Shown: positions 10,213-19,169 of the stretch, in pieces
Numbering within the stretch: position 1 is the first letter of the stretch
How the letters are laid out: each line of letters opens with the position of its first letter
DNA from: an uncultured Eubacteriales bacterium
Lineage (GTDB): Bacteria > Bacillota > Clostridia > Oscillospirales > Oscillospiraceae
Direction of reading: 5' to 3'
Assembly: GCA_949289455.1 (NCBI GenBank)
Contig: CASEOA010000013.1
Location: 1-58,160, forward strand
Length of the DNA stretch: 58,160 nucleotides
Made by a program: the position numbers and the translations under genes
Notes under the pieces: model-generated
Told to the model about the DNA's origin: nothing
The model's database searches: none
The model's input: only the letters and a program-made list of their open reading frames with translations

Positions 10213-10926
10213 ATGGTTGGGATTGTGGAACTGGAGGAAGGCAGGGGACGGCCCAGGCTGGAGGAGCGGCGGATGCTGGGCCTGCGGTGTCTGGCGGCGA
10301 CGGTGCCAGTGCGGGCTGGGTGGAAAGAGCGACGGCTGCTCCGGCAGGTGGGGCGGGGGGCGGCGGCTCTGGTAAAGGCGGGGGTCCGGCGGGTGCTGAC
10401 GGCGGAGGAGTTTCCCCACTGGGCCGCACTGGAAGCGGCCGGCCTGCGGCCGGTGGCGCCGGAGACCTTCTGCCAGGCACTGGCGGCGCCCCTGGCTCTG
10501 GCCGCTCTGGCCGCCCAGGGGAGAAAACCGGAGGAGGCGTCGGTGCTGCTGTCCGGGCCCGGCGCAAGCCCCGCCCTGGTCCAGGCGGCGGAGGCCCTGT
10601 GCCCCCGGGTGCGGCGGCTGGCGGTGGACGGGGGTGCGGCGGGGGAGGAACTGGCCTGCTGGCTGCGGCTGGAGTTTGGCGCGGCGGTGGAGCCTCCGGG
10701 CCTGGCCCGGCCCCATGTGGCGCTGTGCTTTGGCCCTCCGGAGCGGCAGGGGGAGACGGCCTTCCGGCTGTACGGCTCCAGGCCGGATCTGGCGGGCTTT
10801 GTGCCGGTGGTCCGGGGGTTCCGGCAGCCCGCCGGACTGGCCCGGCTGCCCCTGCTGGCGCTGCTGTGGGAGGCGGGGCGGCTGGAGGTGGAACAGGTGA
10901 CTTTTCTGCCGCCCCATGCCGGATAA
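10213..10926 (+). CDS. Unknown protein upstream of greA
   Basis: A 237-residue protein that I do not recognise. It is rich in Ala, Leu, Arg and Gly, has no signal peptide or clear membrane segment, and has a weak ribosome site (GGGGTGAG). The middle reads like a Rossmann-type alpha/beta fold: a strand ending in LLSGPGASPALVQAAEAL, then a second strand and helix. Codon use matches its neighbours and the frame is open throughout, so it is probably real. The greA promoter starts only a few bases after its stop. Similar small proteins may be lineage-specific. Confidence 0.6.
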   Translation: MVGIVELEEGRGRPRLEERRMLGLRCLAATVPVRAGWKERRLLRQVGRGAAALVKAGVRRVLTAEEFPHWAALEAAGLRPVAPETFCQALAAPLALAALAAQGRKPEEASVLLSGPGASPALVQAAEALCPRVRRLAVDGGAAGEELACWLRLEFGAAVEPPGLARPHVALCFGPPERQGETAFRLYGSRPDLAGFVPVVRGFRQPAGLARLPLLALLWEAGRLEVEQVTFLPPHAG

Positions 10927-10931
10927 TTCAC

Positions 10932-10960
10932 TTGACAGAAGGAGGAAAACTACATATAAT
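10932..10960 (+). promoter_or_regulatory. Consensus promoter of greA-lysS
   Basis: A perfect TTGACA (10932-10937), 17-base spacer and perfect TATAAT (10955-10960). The leader is about 100 bases and contains a small GCCTG/CAGGC hairpin near 11003-11018. Confidence 0.95.
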
Positions 10961-11070
10961 ATCGTACTAACGTGGCGGAGTGTTTCCGTTCTGAATTTGC
11001 CGAAGCCTGTTTACAGGCGTTTCTAAATAGCGACAGCGCAATGCAAGTAAGAAAGGTGTGCACGATCGAC

Positions 11071-11544
11071 ATGGCAAAGGAATACAAACTGAGCGCCGAG
11101 CGCCTGGAAGAATTGAAACAGGAGCTCACCTACCTGAAAACGGTACGGGAAAAAGAGGTGGCCGATCAGATCAAGGAGGCCCGTTCCTTCGGCGACCTGT
11201 CGGAGAACAGCGAATACGACGAGGCTAAGAACGAGCAGGGTAAGCTCTACTCCCGCATTGCGGAGGTGGAGAACATCCTGGCCAACTATGTGGTCATCGA
11301 GGAGCATGAGAGCGATCCCAACTCCGTCCGCCTGGGTTCCAACGTAAAGGTGCTGGATCTGGAGTTTGAGGAGGAGGAGACCTACCAGGTGGTAGGGTCC
11401 CAGGAGGCCGATCCCATGAACGGCCGCATTTCCGAGGATTCCCCCTTCGGCAAGGCTCTGCTGGGCAGAGCGGTAGGCGAGGAGGTCCAGGTAGAGGCCC
11501 CCGCCGGCGTATTACGGTATCGTATCCTAGAGATTCAAAAGTAA
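11071..11544 (+). CDS. greA: Transcription elongation factor GreA
   Basis: A 157-residue Gre factor that rescues backtracked RNA polymerase by stimulating transcript cleavage. The N-terminal coiled coil has the acidic tip in the context ARSFGDLSENSEYDEAK, and the C-terminal FKBP-like domain contains DSPFGKALLGRAVGEEV. The start at 11071 gives the normal length and an MAKEYKLSAE beginning; the frame is open further upstream, but that region lies in the leader after the promoter. GAAAGGTG lies about 14 bases upstream, a little far. It is co-transcribed with lysS, an arrangement common in Firmicutes. Confidence 0.95.
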   Translation: MAKEYKLSAERLEELKQELTYLKTVREKEVADQIKEARSFGDLSENSEYDEAKNEQGKLYSRIAEVENILANYVVIEEHESDPNSVRLGSNVKVLDLEFEEEETYQVVGSQEADPMNGRISEDSPFGKALLGRAVGEEVQVEAPAGVLRYRILEIQK

Positions 11545-11556
11545 GGAGCAAGAACA

Positions 11557-13059
11557 ATGAGTACTGAAGAGAGAAGTGTCAACCAGACCCCGGAGCAGTC
11601 CCTGTCCGAACAGCGCCTGATTCGCCGCGCCAAGCTCAAGGAGCTGCAGGACGCGGGCCAGGACCCCTTCCACATCACCAAGTATGTGGTGAAGCATCAC
11701 TCCGCCGATATCAAGGAGAACTTTGACGCCCTGGAGGGTACCGAAACCTCTATCGCCGGGCGCATCATGTCCAAGCGGGGCATGGGCAAGGCCGTGTTCT
11801 GCGACTTGCAGGACGTGAAGGGCCGCATCCAGCTGTACGTCCGTATCGACGAGCTGGGAGAGGAGGCCTTTGCCAAGTTCAAAAAGACCGACATCGGCGA
11901 TATTGTGGGCGTGGAAGGCGAGGTCTTCAAGACCAAGCGGGGTGAGATCTCCGTGAAGGCCCACAAGGTGACCCTTCTCTCCAAGTCCCTCCAGCCCCTG
12001 CCCGAGAAGTTCCACGGCCTCACCGACAAGGAGACCCGTTACCGTCAGCGGTATGTGGATCTCATCATGAACGAGGACGTGCGCCGGGCCTTCCAGATCC
12101 GCACCGCCTTCATCAAGCATGTGCGCAAGTATCTGGACGACCGGGACTACATGGAGGTGGAGACCCCTGTTCTGAACACCATCTCCGGCGGCGCTACCGC
12201 CCGGCCCTTCATCACCCACCACAACACCCTGGGCATCGACATGTATATGCGCATTGCCACCGAGCTCCACCTGAAGCGCCTGGTGGTGGGCGGCTTTGAG
12301 CGGGTGTACGAGATCGGCCGCATCTTCCGCAACGAGGGCATGGACCCCAAGCACAACCCCGAGTTTACCTCCATCGAGCTGTATGAGGCCTATGCCGACT
12401 TCCACGACATGATGGACATTGCCGAGGGCATCCTGTCCTCTGCCGCCCAGGAGATCCTGGGCTCCTACCAGGTGAAGTGGCTGGGGGTGGACATCGACCT
12501 GACCCCCGGCTGGAAGCGCCTGACCATGATCGACGCCGTCAAGGAGTATGTGGGCGTGGACTTCGACGCCATCACCGACGACGAGGAGGCCTGCAAGGCT
12601 GTGGAGGCCGTGGGCATCGACATGGAGGGCTGCGAGCGCACCTGGGGCACCGCTCTGTATGAGGCCTTTGACCAGCGAGTGGAGGAAAAGCTGATCCAGC
12701 CCACCTTCATCACCATGTATCCTGTGGAGGTCTCCCCCCTGACCAAGCGCTCCCCCGCCGATCCCCGGCTCACCGAGCGGTTTGAGCTGTTCATCAACCA
12801 CTCCGAGTTTGCCAACGCCTTCTCCGAGCTCAACGACCCCATCGACCAGCGGGGCCGCTTCGAGCACGAGCTGGCCCTCCGGGACATGGGCAACGACGAG
12901 GCCGGCATGATGGACGAGGACTTCATCAACGCCCTGGAGTACGGCCTGCCCCCCACGGGCGGCATGGGCATCGGCATCGACCGGGCGGTCATGCTGCTCA
13001 CCGACTCCGACTCCATCCGGGACGTGATCCTCTTCCCCACCATGAAGCCTCTGGACTAA
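11557..13059 (+). CDS. lysS: Lysyl-tRNA synthetase (class II)
   Basis: A 500-residue class II LysRS. It has the OB-fold anticodon domain (about 60-170), then the catalytic core with motif 2 FRNEGMDPKHNPEFTSIE and motif 3 GGMGIGIDRAVMLL. The N-terminal extension is short and charged. AAGGAG lies 8 bases before the ATG, and the gene begins 12 bases after greA stops. The pair ends at a strong terminator shared with convergent ptsI. Confidence 0.97.
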   Translation: MSTEERSVNQTPEQSLSEQRLIRRAKLKELQDAGQDPFHITKYVVKHHSADIKENFDALEGTETSIAGRIMSKRGMGKAVFCDLQDVKGRIQLYVRIDELGEEAFAKFKKTDIGDIVGVEGEVFKTKRGEISVKAHKVTLLSKSLQPLPEKFHGLTDKETRYRQRYVDLIMNEDVRRAFQIRTAFIKHVRKYLDDRDYMEVETPVLNTISGGATARPFITHHNTLGIDMYMRIATELHLKRLVVGGFERVYEIGRIFRNEGMDPKHNPEFTSIELYEAYADFHDMMDIAEGILSSAAQEILGSYQVKWLGVDIDLTPGWKRLTMIDAVKEYVGVDFDAITDDEEACKAVEAVGIDMEGCERTWGTALYEAFDQRVEEKLIQPTFITMYPVEVSPLTKRSPADPRLTERFELFINHSEFANAFSELNDPIDQRGRFEHELALRDMGNDEAGMMDEDFINALEYGLPPTGGMGIGIDRAVMLLTDSDSIRDVILFPTMKPLD

Positions 13060-13066
13060 TGAGATG

Positions 13067-13099
13067 AAAAAACGGCTGCCATCCGGCAGCCGTTTTTTT
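13067..13099. terminator. Bidirectional terminator lysS/ptsI
   Basis: AAAAAACGGCTGCC pairs with GGCAGCCGTTTTTT around a 4-base loop, between the convergent ends of lysS and ptsI. Confidence 0.95.
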
Positions 13100-13131
13100 A
13101 TTATATATACGGAGTGGCGGGCGCGGGGACG

Positions 13132-14784
13132 TTAACCCTTCAAAAGCTCCAGGTCGCAGGTGCCGGCAATGCTCTTGCGGATGGCCGCCCGCAGGGGGAG
13201 CACGGCGGTGGGGGAGACGCTGAGCTCGTCGATGCCCAGGGCCAGGAAGGTGGGCAGCAGGGAGGCGTCCGCCCCCAGTTCTCCGCAGATGCCGATCCAG
13301 ATGCCCGCCTCATGGGCGGCGTCAGCGGCCATTTTCAGGGCCCGCAGGACGGCGGGGTGGTGGGGGTCGAAAAACTTGCCCAGGTCGTTGCACTGGCGGT
13401 CACAGGCCAGGGTGTATTGGGTGAGATCGTTGGTGCCCACCGAGAAGAAGTCCACCAGCTTGGCCAGCTCGGGGGCCATAAACACGGCGGCGGGGGTCTC
13501 AATCATAATGCCCAGCTCGGTGTCCTCCCGGAAGGGGATGCCCTCGGCGGACAGCTCGTCCATCACCTTCTGGCAGGCCCGGCGGCACTCCTTCACCTCC
13601 CACACTGAGGCGATCATGGGGAACATGATGGCGATCTTGCCGAAGGCAGAGGCCCGGTAGAGGGCCCGCAGCTGGGTGCGGAACACCTCAGGCCGGTTCA
13701 GGCAGATGCGGATGGCCCGCAGGCCCATGGCCGGGTTTTCCTCCTTGTTCAGGTCAAAGTAGTCCACCTGCTTGTCGGCTCCGATGTCCAGGGTGCGGAC
13801 GATGACTCGCTTACCTTTCATGTCCACCGCCGCCTTTTTGTAGGCCTGGAACTGCTCCTCCTCGGTGGGATAGTCCTCCGAGGCAAGGTATAGGAACTCC
13901 GACCGGAACAGGCCCACGCCCCGTCCGTCGTTGGCCAGCACGGCGGCCACGTCCTCGGGAGAGCCGATGTTGCAGTACAGCTTGATTTTCCGGCCGTCCA
14001 GGGTTACGTCCTCCTGGCCCACCATGGAGCGCAGCAGCTCCTGCCGTTCCTCCTGCTGAGCCCGGCGGGTCTCCAGGCTCTGGAGGGTCTCCGGGTCGGG
14101 ATCGAAGATCACCTGACCGGTCTCCCCCACAATGTAGGCCTCCTTACCGTGGTAGCTCTCGTTGAAGGCATCCCCCAGGCCGCACACGGCGGGTATGCCC
14201 ATGGTGCGAGCCAGGATGGCGGTGTGGCTGTTGCCCGAGCCCCCCTGGGTGGCGATGGCTAAAATCTTGCTCTTGTCCAGCTGAATGGTCTCCGAGGGGG
14301 CCAGGTCGTCGGCGGCCAGGATCACCGGCTGATCCCAGTCGATGCCTCCCTCCACCACGCCCAGCAGCAGGTTGAGCACCCGGCCGGTCACGTCCTTCAC
14401 GTCGGCGGCCCGGGCCTGCATGTAGGGGTCGTCCATCTCCGCCAGCATGGCGGCAAACTGCGCCCCCGCCTGCTGAACGGCGTATTCCGCGTTATAGCCC
14501 TGGGCGGCCAGCTCGTCCATGGCTCCGGTGTAGTCCTCGTCCTCCAGGAACATGGCGTGGGTCTCAAAGAGCTGGGCGGCGCTGTCCCCCGCCTGGACCC
14601 GGGCGGTCTCCGCCATGTCCAGCAGAGCCTGGGCCGCCGCCGCCCGGGCCTGAGTCAGCCGGGCCAGCTCCGCCGCCGGGTCGCAGTCCTGGCGGGCCTC
14701 CACTTGGCCTTCCGTGCGGTGATAAAAGTAAATGACGCCCTGGGCCACCCCCTGGGAGACCCCTTTTCCCTGTACGATGTTCAT
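13132..14784 (-). CDS. ptsI: PTS Enzyme I
   Basis: Phosphoenolpyruvate-protein phosphotransferase, 550 residues, the first general component of the PTS. The phosphorylated histidine lies in GGSGNSHTAILARTMGIPAV. The PEP-binding barrel shows GVGLFRSEFLYL, AIRICLNRPEVFRTQLRALY and SVGTNDLTQYTLACDR. It passes the phosphate to HPr, encoded 65 bases upstream. Together with scrA it forms scrA-ptsH-ptsI behind a LacI-type operator, which suggests that the general PTS proteins are induced along with sucrose uptake. AAAGGAG precedes the ATG. Confidence 0.96.
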   Translation of the reverse strand: MNIVQGKGVSQGVAQGVIYFYHRTEGQVEARQDCDPAAELARLTQARAAAAQALLDMAETARVQAGDSAAQLFETHAMFLEDEDYTGAMDELAAQGYNAEYAVQQAGAQFAAMLAEMDDPYMQARAADVKDVTGRVLNLLLGVVEGGIDWDQPVILAADDLAPSETIQLDKSKILAIATQGGSGNSHTAILARTMGIPAVCGLGDAFNESYHGKEAYIVGETGQVIFDPDPETLQSLETRRAQQEERQELLRSMVGQEDVTLDGRKIKLYCNIGSPEDVAAVLANDGRGVGLFRSEFLYLASEDYPTEEEQFQAYKKAAVDMKGKRVIVRTLDIGADKQVDYFDLNKEENPAMGLRAIRICLNRPEVFRTQLRALYRASAFGKIAIMFPMIASVWEVKECRRACQKVMDELSAEGIPFREDTELGIMIETPAAVFMAPELAKLVDFFSVGTNDLTQYTLACDRQCNDLGKFFDPHHPAVLRALKMAADAAHEAGIWIGICGELGADASLLPTFLALGIDELSVSPTAVLPLRAAIRKSIAGTCDLELLKG

Positions 14785-14849
14785 CCTGCCGTCTCCTTTC
14801 CGGTCGTTGGACAGGCCCGCCGCCGGGCTGGACGGCGGGCCCGCTTGTG

Positions 14850-15110
14850 TTACAGGTTATTCTGGAAAAAGTCCTCCATGGCGGCGGCAGCGGCCTCCTC
14901 GTCCCCGCCGCTGACGGAGACGGTGACCTGGTCGCCCCCCTTGATGCCCAGGCCCATCAGCTTCATCAGCTGAGTGGCCTTGGCGGACTTGTCCCCCTTG
15001 GAGACGGTGATCTCGGCGCCGGCAAAGGCCTTGGCGGCCTTCACCAGCAGACCGGCAGGACGGGCGTGGATGCCCACAGGATCGGTGATGGTGTAGGTAA
15101 AGCTCTTCAT
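14850..15110 (-). CDS. ptsH: HPr phosphocarrier protein
   Basis: An 86-residue HPr that relays phosphate from Enzyme I to the EIIA domain. His15 is in GIHARPAG. In Firmicutes HPr is also phosphorylated on Ser46 by HPr kinase for catabolite repression. Here the matching stretch is AKATQLMKLMGLGIKGGD: aligned on LGI, the serine position is Gln47, with Thr46 beside it. It therefore seems to lack the usual regulatory serine. It sits 21 bases after scrA. Confidence 0.94.
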   Translation of the reverse strand: MKSFTYTITDPVGIHARPAGLLVKAAKAFAGAEITVSKGDKSAKATQLMKLMGLGIKGGDQVTVSVSGGDEEAAAAAMEDFFQNNL

Positions 15111-15131
15111 GACAGGTTCTCCTCTCTTTAT

Positions 15132-17024
15132 TTAGTCGGCCTGCACGCAGGCGTTGACGGTCAGGATGGGGGTCAGGGGGAATTGGTCGCCGGTGTGGAC
15201 GGAGACCGGGCCCAGATCCTCCGAGTTGGTCACCAGAACAGCAGTGGTGGTGGAGTAGCCGCCCTGGCGGATTACGTCCAGGTCGAAGTCCAGCAGGGGC
15301 TGGCCCGCCTTCACCTGGTCGCCCTCGGCGCAGTGGAGGGTGAAGCCCTTGCCGTCCAGCTCCACGGTGTTGATGCCCACATGGATGAGCAGCTCCATGC
15401 CGTCGGGGGAGGAAAGGCCGATGGCATGCTTGCTCTCGGCCACGGTGGTCACTTCCCCGTCAAAGGGGGCCACCACCCGGCCTGCGGCGGGTTCGATGCC
15501 GCAGCCCTCGCCCAGCACGCCGGCGGCAAAGGTGTCGTCGGGGATCTCCTCCATGGGAATCACCTTGCCCTGGATGGGGCAGTAGACCACGCCGGGCTGG
15601 CAGGTGAGGGTAGGGGCGTCCTCCGTCTGGGGGGCGGCGGCCTCCGGGGCCTTCTCCTTATACAGGAACCAGCTCACCGCAAAGGCCACCACAAAGGAGA
15701 CAGCCAGCTCAATGGCGTACGGGACGATGTAGTCGGTGGTGGTGAGGAAGCCGAACAGGCCGGTGACGCCGTAGGCGGTGGCCCCGATGTGGAACATGGA
15801 GCCCACCACGCTGCCGGCGGCGCCGCCGATCATGCCGGCCACCAGGGGCTTTACCAGGCGCAGGTTCACACCGAAGATGGCGGGTTCGGTGATGCCCAGG
15901 GCGGCGGACATGGCGGAGGGGAGAGCCAGAGCTTTGGTTTTGCGCTCCCGGGTCTTGAGGGCAACGGCCAGACAGGCGGCACCCTGGGCAAAGTTGGCGG
16001 CGGAGGCAATGGGCATCCAGGTGTTCAGGCCCACCGAGGACAGCATGCCCGCCTCAATGACGTTGTACATGTGGTGGACGCCGCACACCACGGTGAGGGG
16101 ATAGATGGCGCCCATCAGGGCCGCACCGATGCCGAAGGGGATGGTGATAAGCATCTGCACTCCCTCCAGCACCCAGTTTTCCAGGGTGGAGAACACGGGG
16201 CCAAACACGGTGAGGGTCAGATAGCCGGTGGCGCACACGGTGACCAGAGGGGTGATGAACAGATCCAGCATTTCGGGTACCACTTTGTGGAGCCGCTTTT
16301 CAATCTGGCACATGATCCAGACGGCGATGATCACCGGGATCACGTGGCCCTGGTAGCCGGTGAGGTTGATGTTGAAGAGGCCGAACCATACGTCGGCGGT
16401 GGGAATGGGGGTGCCGCTGGCCACATAGTCGGCCACCGACCAGGCGTTGACCAGATCGGTGTGGATCATAATCATGCCGATGACGGCCCCCAGGAAGATG
16501 TTGCCCCCAAACACCCGGGCGGAGGATACCGCCACCAGAATGGGCAGGAACACAAAGGCGGCGTTGCTGAACAGATGGAAAATGGTGTAGGTACCAGAGT
16601 CGGCCAGGCCGGGGAAGGCCTTGCACAGGCCCTCCAGCAGGCCCATGATCAGGCCGGAGGCCACAATGGCCGGGAGAATGGGGACAAACACGTCGCCCAG
16701 CGCCTTTACCATCCGCTTGGGCAGGGGCTGCCGGGCGGCTGCGGCGGCCTTGACCTCCTCCTTGGTGGCGGCGGTCATGCCGGAGACCGCCAGGAATTCG
16801 TCGTAAACCTTGTTGACGGTGCCGGTGCCCAGAATGAGCTGAAGCTGTCCGGCGTTGCTGAACACGCCCTTTACCCCGTCGATCTCCTCCAGGGCCTTCA
16901 TGTCCAGCTTGCTGTTGTCTGCGATGACCAGCCGCAGACGGGTGGCGCAGTGGGCGGCGCTGACCAGGTTCTCCCGTCCGCCTACATGCCGGAAGATCTC
17001 CTGGGCGCAAGTTCGGTAGTCCAT
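15132..17024 (-). CDS. scrA: Sucrose-type PTS transporter EIIBCA
   Basis: A 630-residue glucose/sucrose-family PTS permease with domains in the order B-C-A. EIIB (1-85) carries the phosphorylated cysteine in AAHCATRLRL. EIIC (about 105-455) has about ten membrane segments and the sucrose-group stretch EKRLHKVVPEMLDLFITP. EIIA (about 480-620) has the active histidine in LLIHVGINTVEL. The start at 17024 has GGAGG 9 bases upstream; an upstream in-frame ATG lies inside the operator region. Sucrose is the likely substrate from the linked fructokinase and amylosucrase-like enzyme; trehalose or a beta-glucoside is not excluded. Confidence 0.88.
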   Translation of the reverse strand: MDYRTCAQEIFRHVGGRENLVSAAHCATRLRLVIADNSKLDMKALEEIDGVKGVFSNAGQLQLILGTGTVNKVYDEFLAVSGMTAATKEEVKAAAAARQPLPKRMVKALGDVFVPILPAIVASGLIMGLLEGLCKAFPGLADSGTYTIFHLFSNAAFVFLPILVAVSSARVFGGNIFLGAVIGMIMIHTDLVNAWSVADYVASGTPIPTADVWFGLFNINLTGYQGHVIPVIIAVWIMCQIEKRLHKVVPEMLDLFITPLVTVCATGYLTLTVFGPVFSTLENWVLEGVQMLITIPFGIGAALMGAIYPLTVVCGVHHMYNVIEAGMLSSVGLNTWMPIASAANFAQGAACLAVALKTRERKTKALALPSAMSAALGITEPAIFGVNLRLVKPLVAGMIGGAAGSVVGSMFHIGATAYGVTGLFGFLTTTDYIVPYAIELAVSFVVAFAVSWFLYKEKAPEAAAPQTEDAPTLTCQPGVVYCPIQGKVIPMEEIPDDTFAAGVLGEGCGIEPAAGRVVAPFDGEVTTVAESKHAIGLSSPDGMELLIHVGINTVELDGKGFTLHCAEGDQVKAGQPLLDFDLDVIRQGGYSTTTAVLVTNSEDLGPVSVHTGDQFPLTPILTVNACVQAD

Positions 17025-17055
17025 AGATACCCCTCCAGGTTTAATTTGGATTTCT

Positions 17056-17110
17056 ATTGAAATCGTTTTCAATGTAAGTTCATTATAGCGGCAGCATCTC
17101 AGTTTGTACA
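17056..17110 (-). promoter_or_regulatory. scrA promoter with LacI-type operator
   Basis: On the minus strand TGTACA, 17 bases, TATAAT (17082-17087), followed 8 bases later by the palindrome ATTGAAAACGATTTCAAT (17056-17073). The operator covers the start of transcription. The same 16-base core occurs at the fructokinase promoter. Confidence 0.9.
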
Positions 17111-17199
17111 GATGGAATGTTGGACAAGTTTTTTCAGCCTATTTTGTGCGAAACAGAAAATGAAGCCTAGATATCCCATGGGGATTTTGGGTAAAATGC

Positions 17200-17262
17200 G
17201 CCCGCAAGGGGGGAAGAGCGGCGCTCCCAAGGATGGAAACGGCCCCTCCCACCCTTGCGGGC
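17200..17262 (-). terminator. Long hairpin after the MBL-fold gene
   Basis: GCCCGCAAGGG and CCCTTGCGGGC form a perfect 11-bp stem closing a 41-base loop that itself can pair in part. It lies just after the last gene of the fructokinase operon. The T tract is weak (GCATTTTA), so it may be a terminator or an mRNA-stabilising structure. The rest of 17111-17282 holds no gene that I can see. Confidence 0.55.
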
Positions 17263-17282
17263 AAATGGAGGATATGAAGATG

Positions 17283-18116
17283 TCAGAATTCCACGGTCAT
17301 GCCGTCGTAGGCGGCCAGGATGCCCCGCTCCGCACCCCAGGCGGTAAGCTGGTCGTGGGTCATCTCGCCGTTGTGGCTGAAGTGGTTGATCACCTTGACG
17401 GTATGGCTGTCCACACAGCCCAGGCCGGCCAGCTTCTCCAGAAAGGGCTCAATGTCCGGCAGGCCCATGTGGTAACCCCCGATGGTCTTTTGACCCATGG
17501 TGGCGTCCAGGCTGACCAGGTCAAAGCGCTGGGCGGCCAGCAGCTCCCAGGCCTGGTCGCTGAGATTTGCCCCGGTGTCGTGGCCGTAAAAGACGGTCTT
17601 GCCGTCCTTTTTGCAGATGTACACCAGGGGCTCCTCCCGTTTGTCGTGATCGGCAGGTACCGCCACAATGTCCCAGGCCCCGGAGTGAATCCGGTCGCCC
17701 CCGTGGGTACGGTGGAAGTGGACCACGTCGTCGATGGGATGGGGCTTGAAACGGTCGATGAGAATGTGGTCGTAGAAGGCCTTTTCCACCGCCTCGTTGC
17801 CGTAGACCTCCAGCACTCCCTCCGCTCCGTGGCCAAAGTGCTCATGGCGGTGGATCAGGTCGGTGGGGAACCAGTGGTCCATGTGGCTGTGGGTTACCAG
17901 CAGGGTGCGGATCTTTCCCAGGTCCAGGCCGTAATGCAGGGCGTGGCAGTAGCTGTCCGGGGGAAAGTCCAGCAGCAGATCGTCGTCCAGCAGGGCCTGG
18001 GTGCGGGTGCGGATGTTTTTGCCCCCCGCCGCCCGGGCGTGGGAGCAGATAGGACAGGAACAGAACAGGCCGGGCCACCCTTCGGCGGCGGCGGTCCCCA
18101 TGTAAAGCAGTTTCAT
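17283..18116 (-). CDS. MBL-fold hydrolase, PhnP-like
   Basis: A 277-residue metallo-beta-lactamase-fold protein with the metal motif THSHMDH (about residue 75) and further ligands in GHDTG and NHFSH. An N-terminal CSCPICSHAR cysteine cluster resembles the extra zinc site of PhnP-type phosphodiesterases, which cut cyclic or aryl phosphodiesters. The substrate here is unknown. It is the last gene of the fructokinase - GH13 - repressor operon, 43 bases after the repressor, so a role in sugar-phosphate metabolism is possible but not shown. Confidence 0.8.
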   Translation of the reverse strand: MKLLYMGTAAAEGWPGLFCSCPICSHARAAGGKNIRTRTQALLDDDLLLDFPPDSYCHALHYGLDLGKIRTLLVTHSHMDHWFPTDLIHRHEHFGHGAEGVLEVYGNEAVEKAFYDHILIDRFKPHPIDDVVHFHRTHGGDRIHSGAWDIVAVPADHDKREEPLVYICKKDGKTVFYGHDTGANLSDQAWELLAAQRFDLVSLDATMGQKTIGGYHMGLPDIEPFLEKLAGLGCVDSHTVKVINHFSHNGEMTHDQLTAWGAERGILAAYDGMTVEF

Positions 18117-18159
18117 TGATTAACCTCCGTGCCCCTGGCGGGGCAAAGGATGCGGCGTG

Positions 18160-19140
18160 TCAGACGCTCTCCCGGTCTACCACGGTGTAGCCCATCATGG
18201 TCTGGCGCACCGGCTGCTCCTCCTTGTGGTCCACCATGGACAGGAGCATCCGGGCGGCCTCAGCGCCGCATTCCTCGTAGTAAAAATGAGCGGTGGTGAG
18301 CTTGGGGGAGATGTGCATCCCCGCCCAGCTGTCGTCGATGCCCGCCACGCTTACGTCCTGGGGCAGGCGCTTGCCCGCCGCCTCCAGGGCCTCCATGGCC
18401 CCGATGGCGATGAGGTCGGTGGCGCACATCACCCCGTCCAGGTCGGGGTGGGCGGCCAGCAGGGTTTCCATGGCCCTCCGGCCCCCCTCCGCCGTAAAAT
18501 CGCTGAGGCAGGTGGGCACGTCGGGGGACTGGCCGGCCTGGGACAGCGCGGCCCGCAGGCCCTGTTTCCGGCGCAGGCCCACCGCCACGTCCTGCTCGGT
18601 GACCCCGATGAAGCCCAGCCGGCGGCGGCCCCGGCGGAGCAGCCGCTCGGTCAGATCCCGGGCGGCGTTGTAGTCGTCGTGGTAGACGCAGGGCACCCCC
18701 TCGCACTGCTGCCCGGCGATGACCAGCGGCACAGAGCAGGCCCGGATGGCGTCCTCATGCCGGGGGGAGAGCATGGTGGCCATGAGGATGATCCCCGCCA
18801 CCGACCGGCTCTCGAACAGGTCCAGATAGGTCAGCTCCTGCTCGGCCACGTTATCGGTATTGGCCAGCAGGCAGAGATAGCCCTGCTGGGACAGCACCTG
18901 GGTGATGCCGGCGGTCACCCGGCTCACAGCGTCCGAGCTGATCTTGGGCACGATGACCCCCACATAGTCGGTGACCTTGCTGCGCAGGGTCTGGGCGGCG
19001 GCGGCAGGGCGGTACCCCGTCTGCCGGATCACTTCTGCGATGGCGGCACGCTTCTCCTGGCTGAGCGAGCCGCCGTTCAGATAGCGGCTTACCGCGGCGT
19101 TGGATACCCCGGCCATATGGGCGATCTCTTTGATGGTCAT
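18160..19140 (-). CDS. scrR: LacI-family repressor of the sucrose locus
   Basis: A 326-residue LacI/GalR regulator. The N-terminal helix-turn-helix reads TIKEIAHMAGVSNAAVSRYL, followed by the hinge region and a periplasmic-binding-like sugar domain (about 60-326). It probably binds the two ATTGAAAACGATTTCA operators in this locus, one of them at the promoter of its own operon, giving autoregulation. The inducer is probably sucrose, fructose or a phosphate derivative. It starts 29 bases after the GH13 gene. The symbol is by function and context. Confidence 0.85.
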   Translation of the reverse strand: MTIKEIAHMAGVSNAAVSRYLNGGSLSQEKRAAIAEVIRQTGYRPAAAAQTLRSKVTDYVGVIVPKISSDAVSRVTAGITQVLSQQGYLCLLANTDNVAEQELTYLDLFESRSVAGIILMATMLSPRHEDAIRACSVPLVIAGQQCEGVPCVYHDDYNAARDLTERLLRRGRRRLGFIGVTEQDVAVGLRRKQGLRAALSQAGQSPDVPTCLSDFTAEGGRRAMETLLAAHPDLDGVMCATDLIAIGAMEALEAAGKRLPQDVSVAGIDDSWAGMHISPKLTTAHFYYEECGAEAARMLLSMVDHKEEQPVRQTMMGYTVVDRESV

Positions 19141-19169
19141 GAAACGTGCCTCCTTTTCCGATGATCAGG

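Noticed and set aside
14847-17060. A 737-residue frame on the plus strand over ptsH and scrA
   Set aside because: Antisense shadow of recognised PTS proteins.
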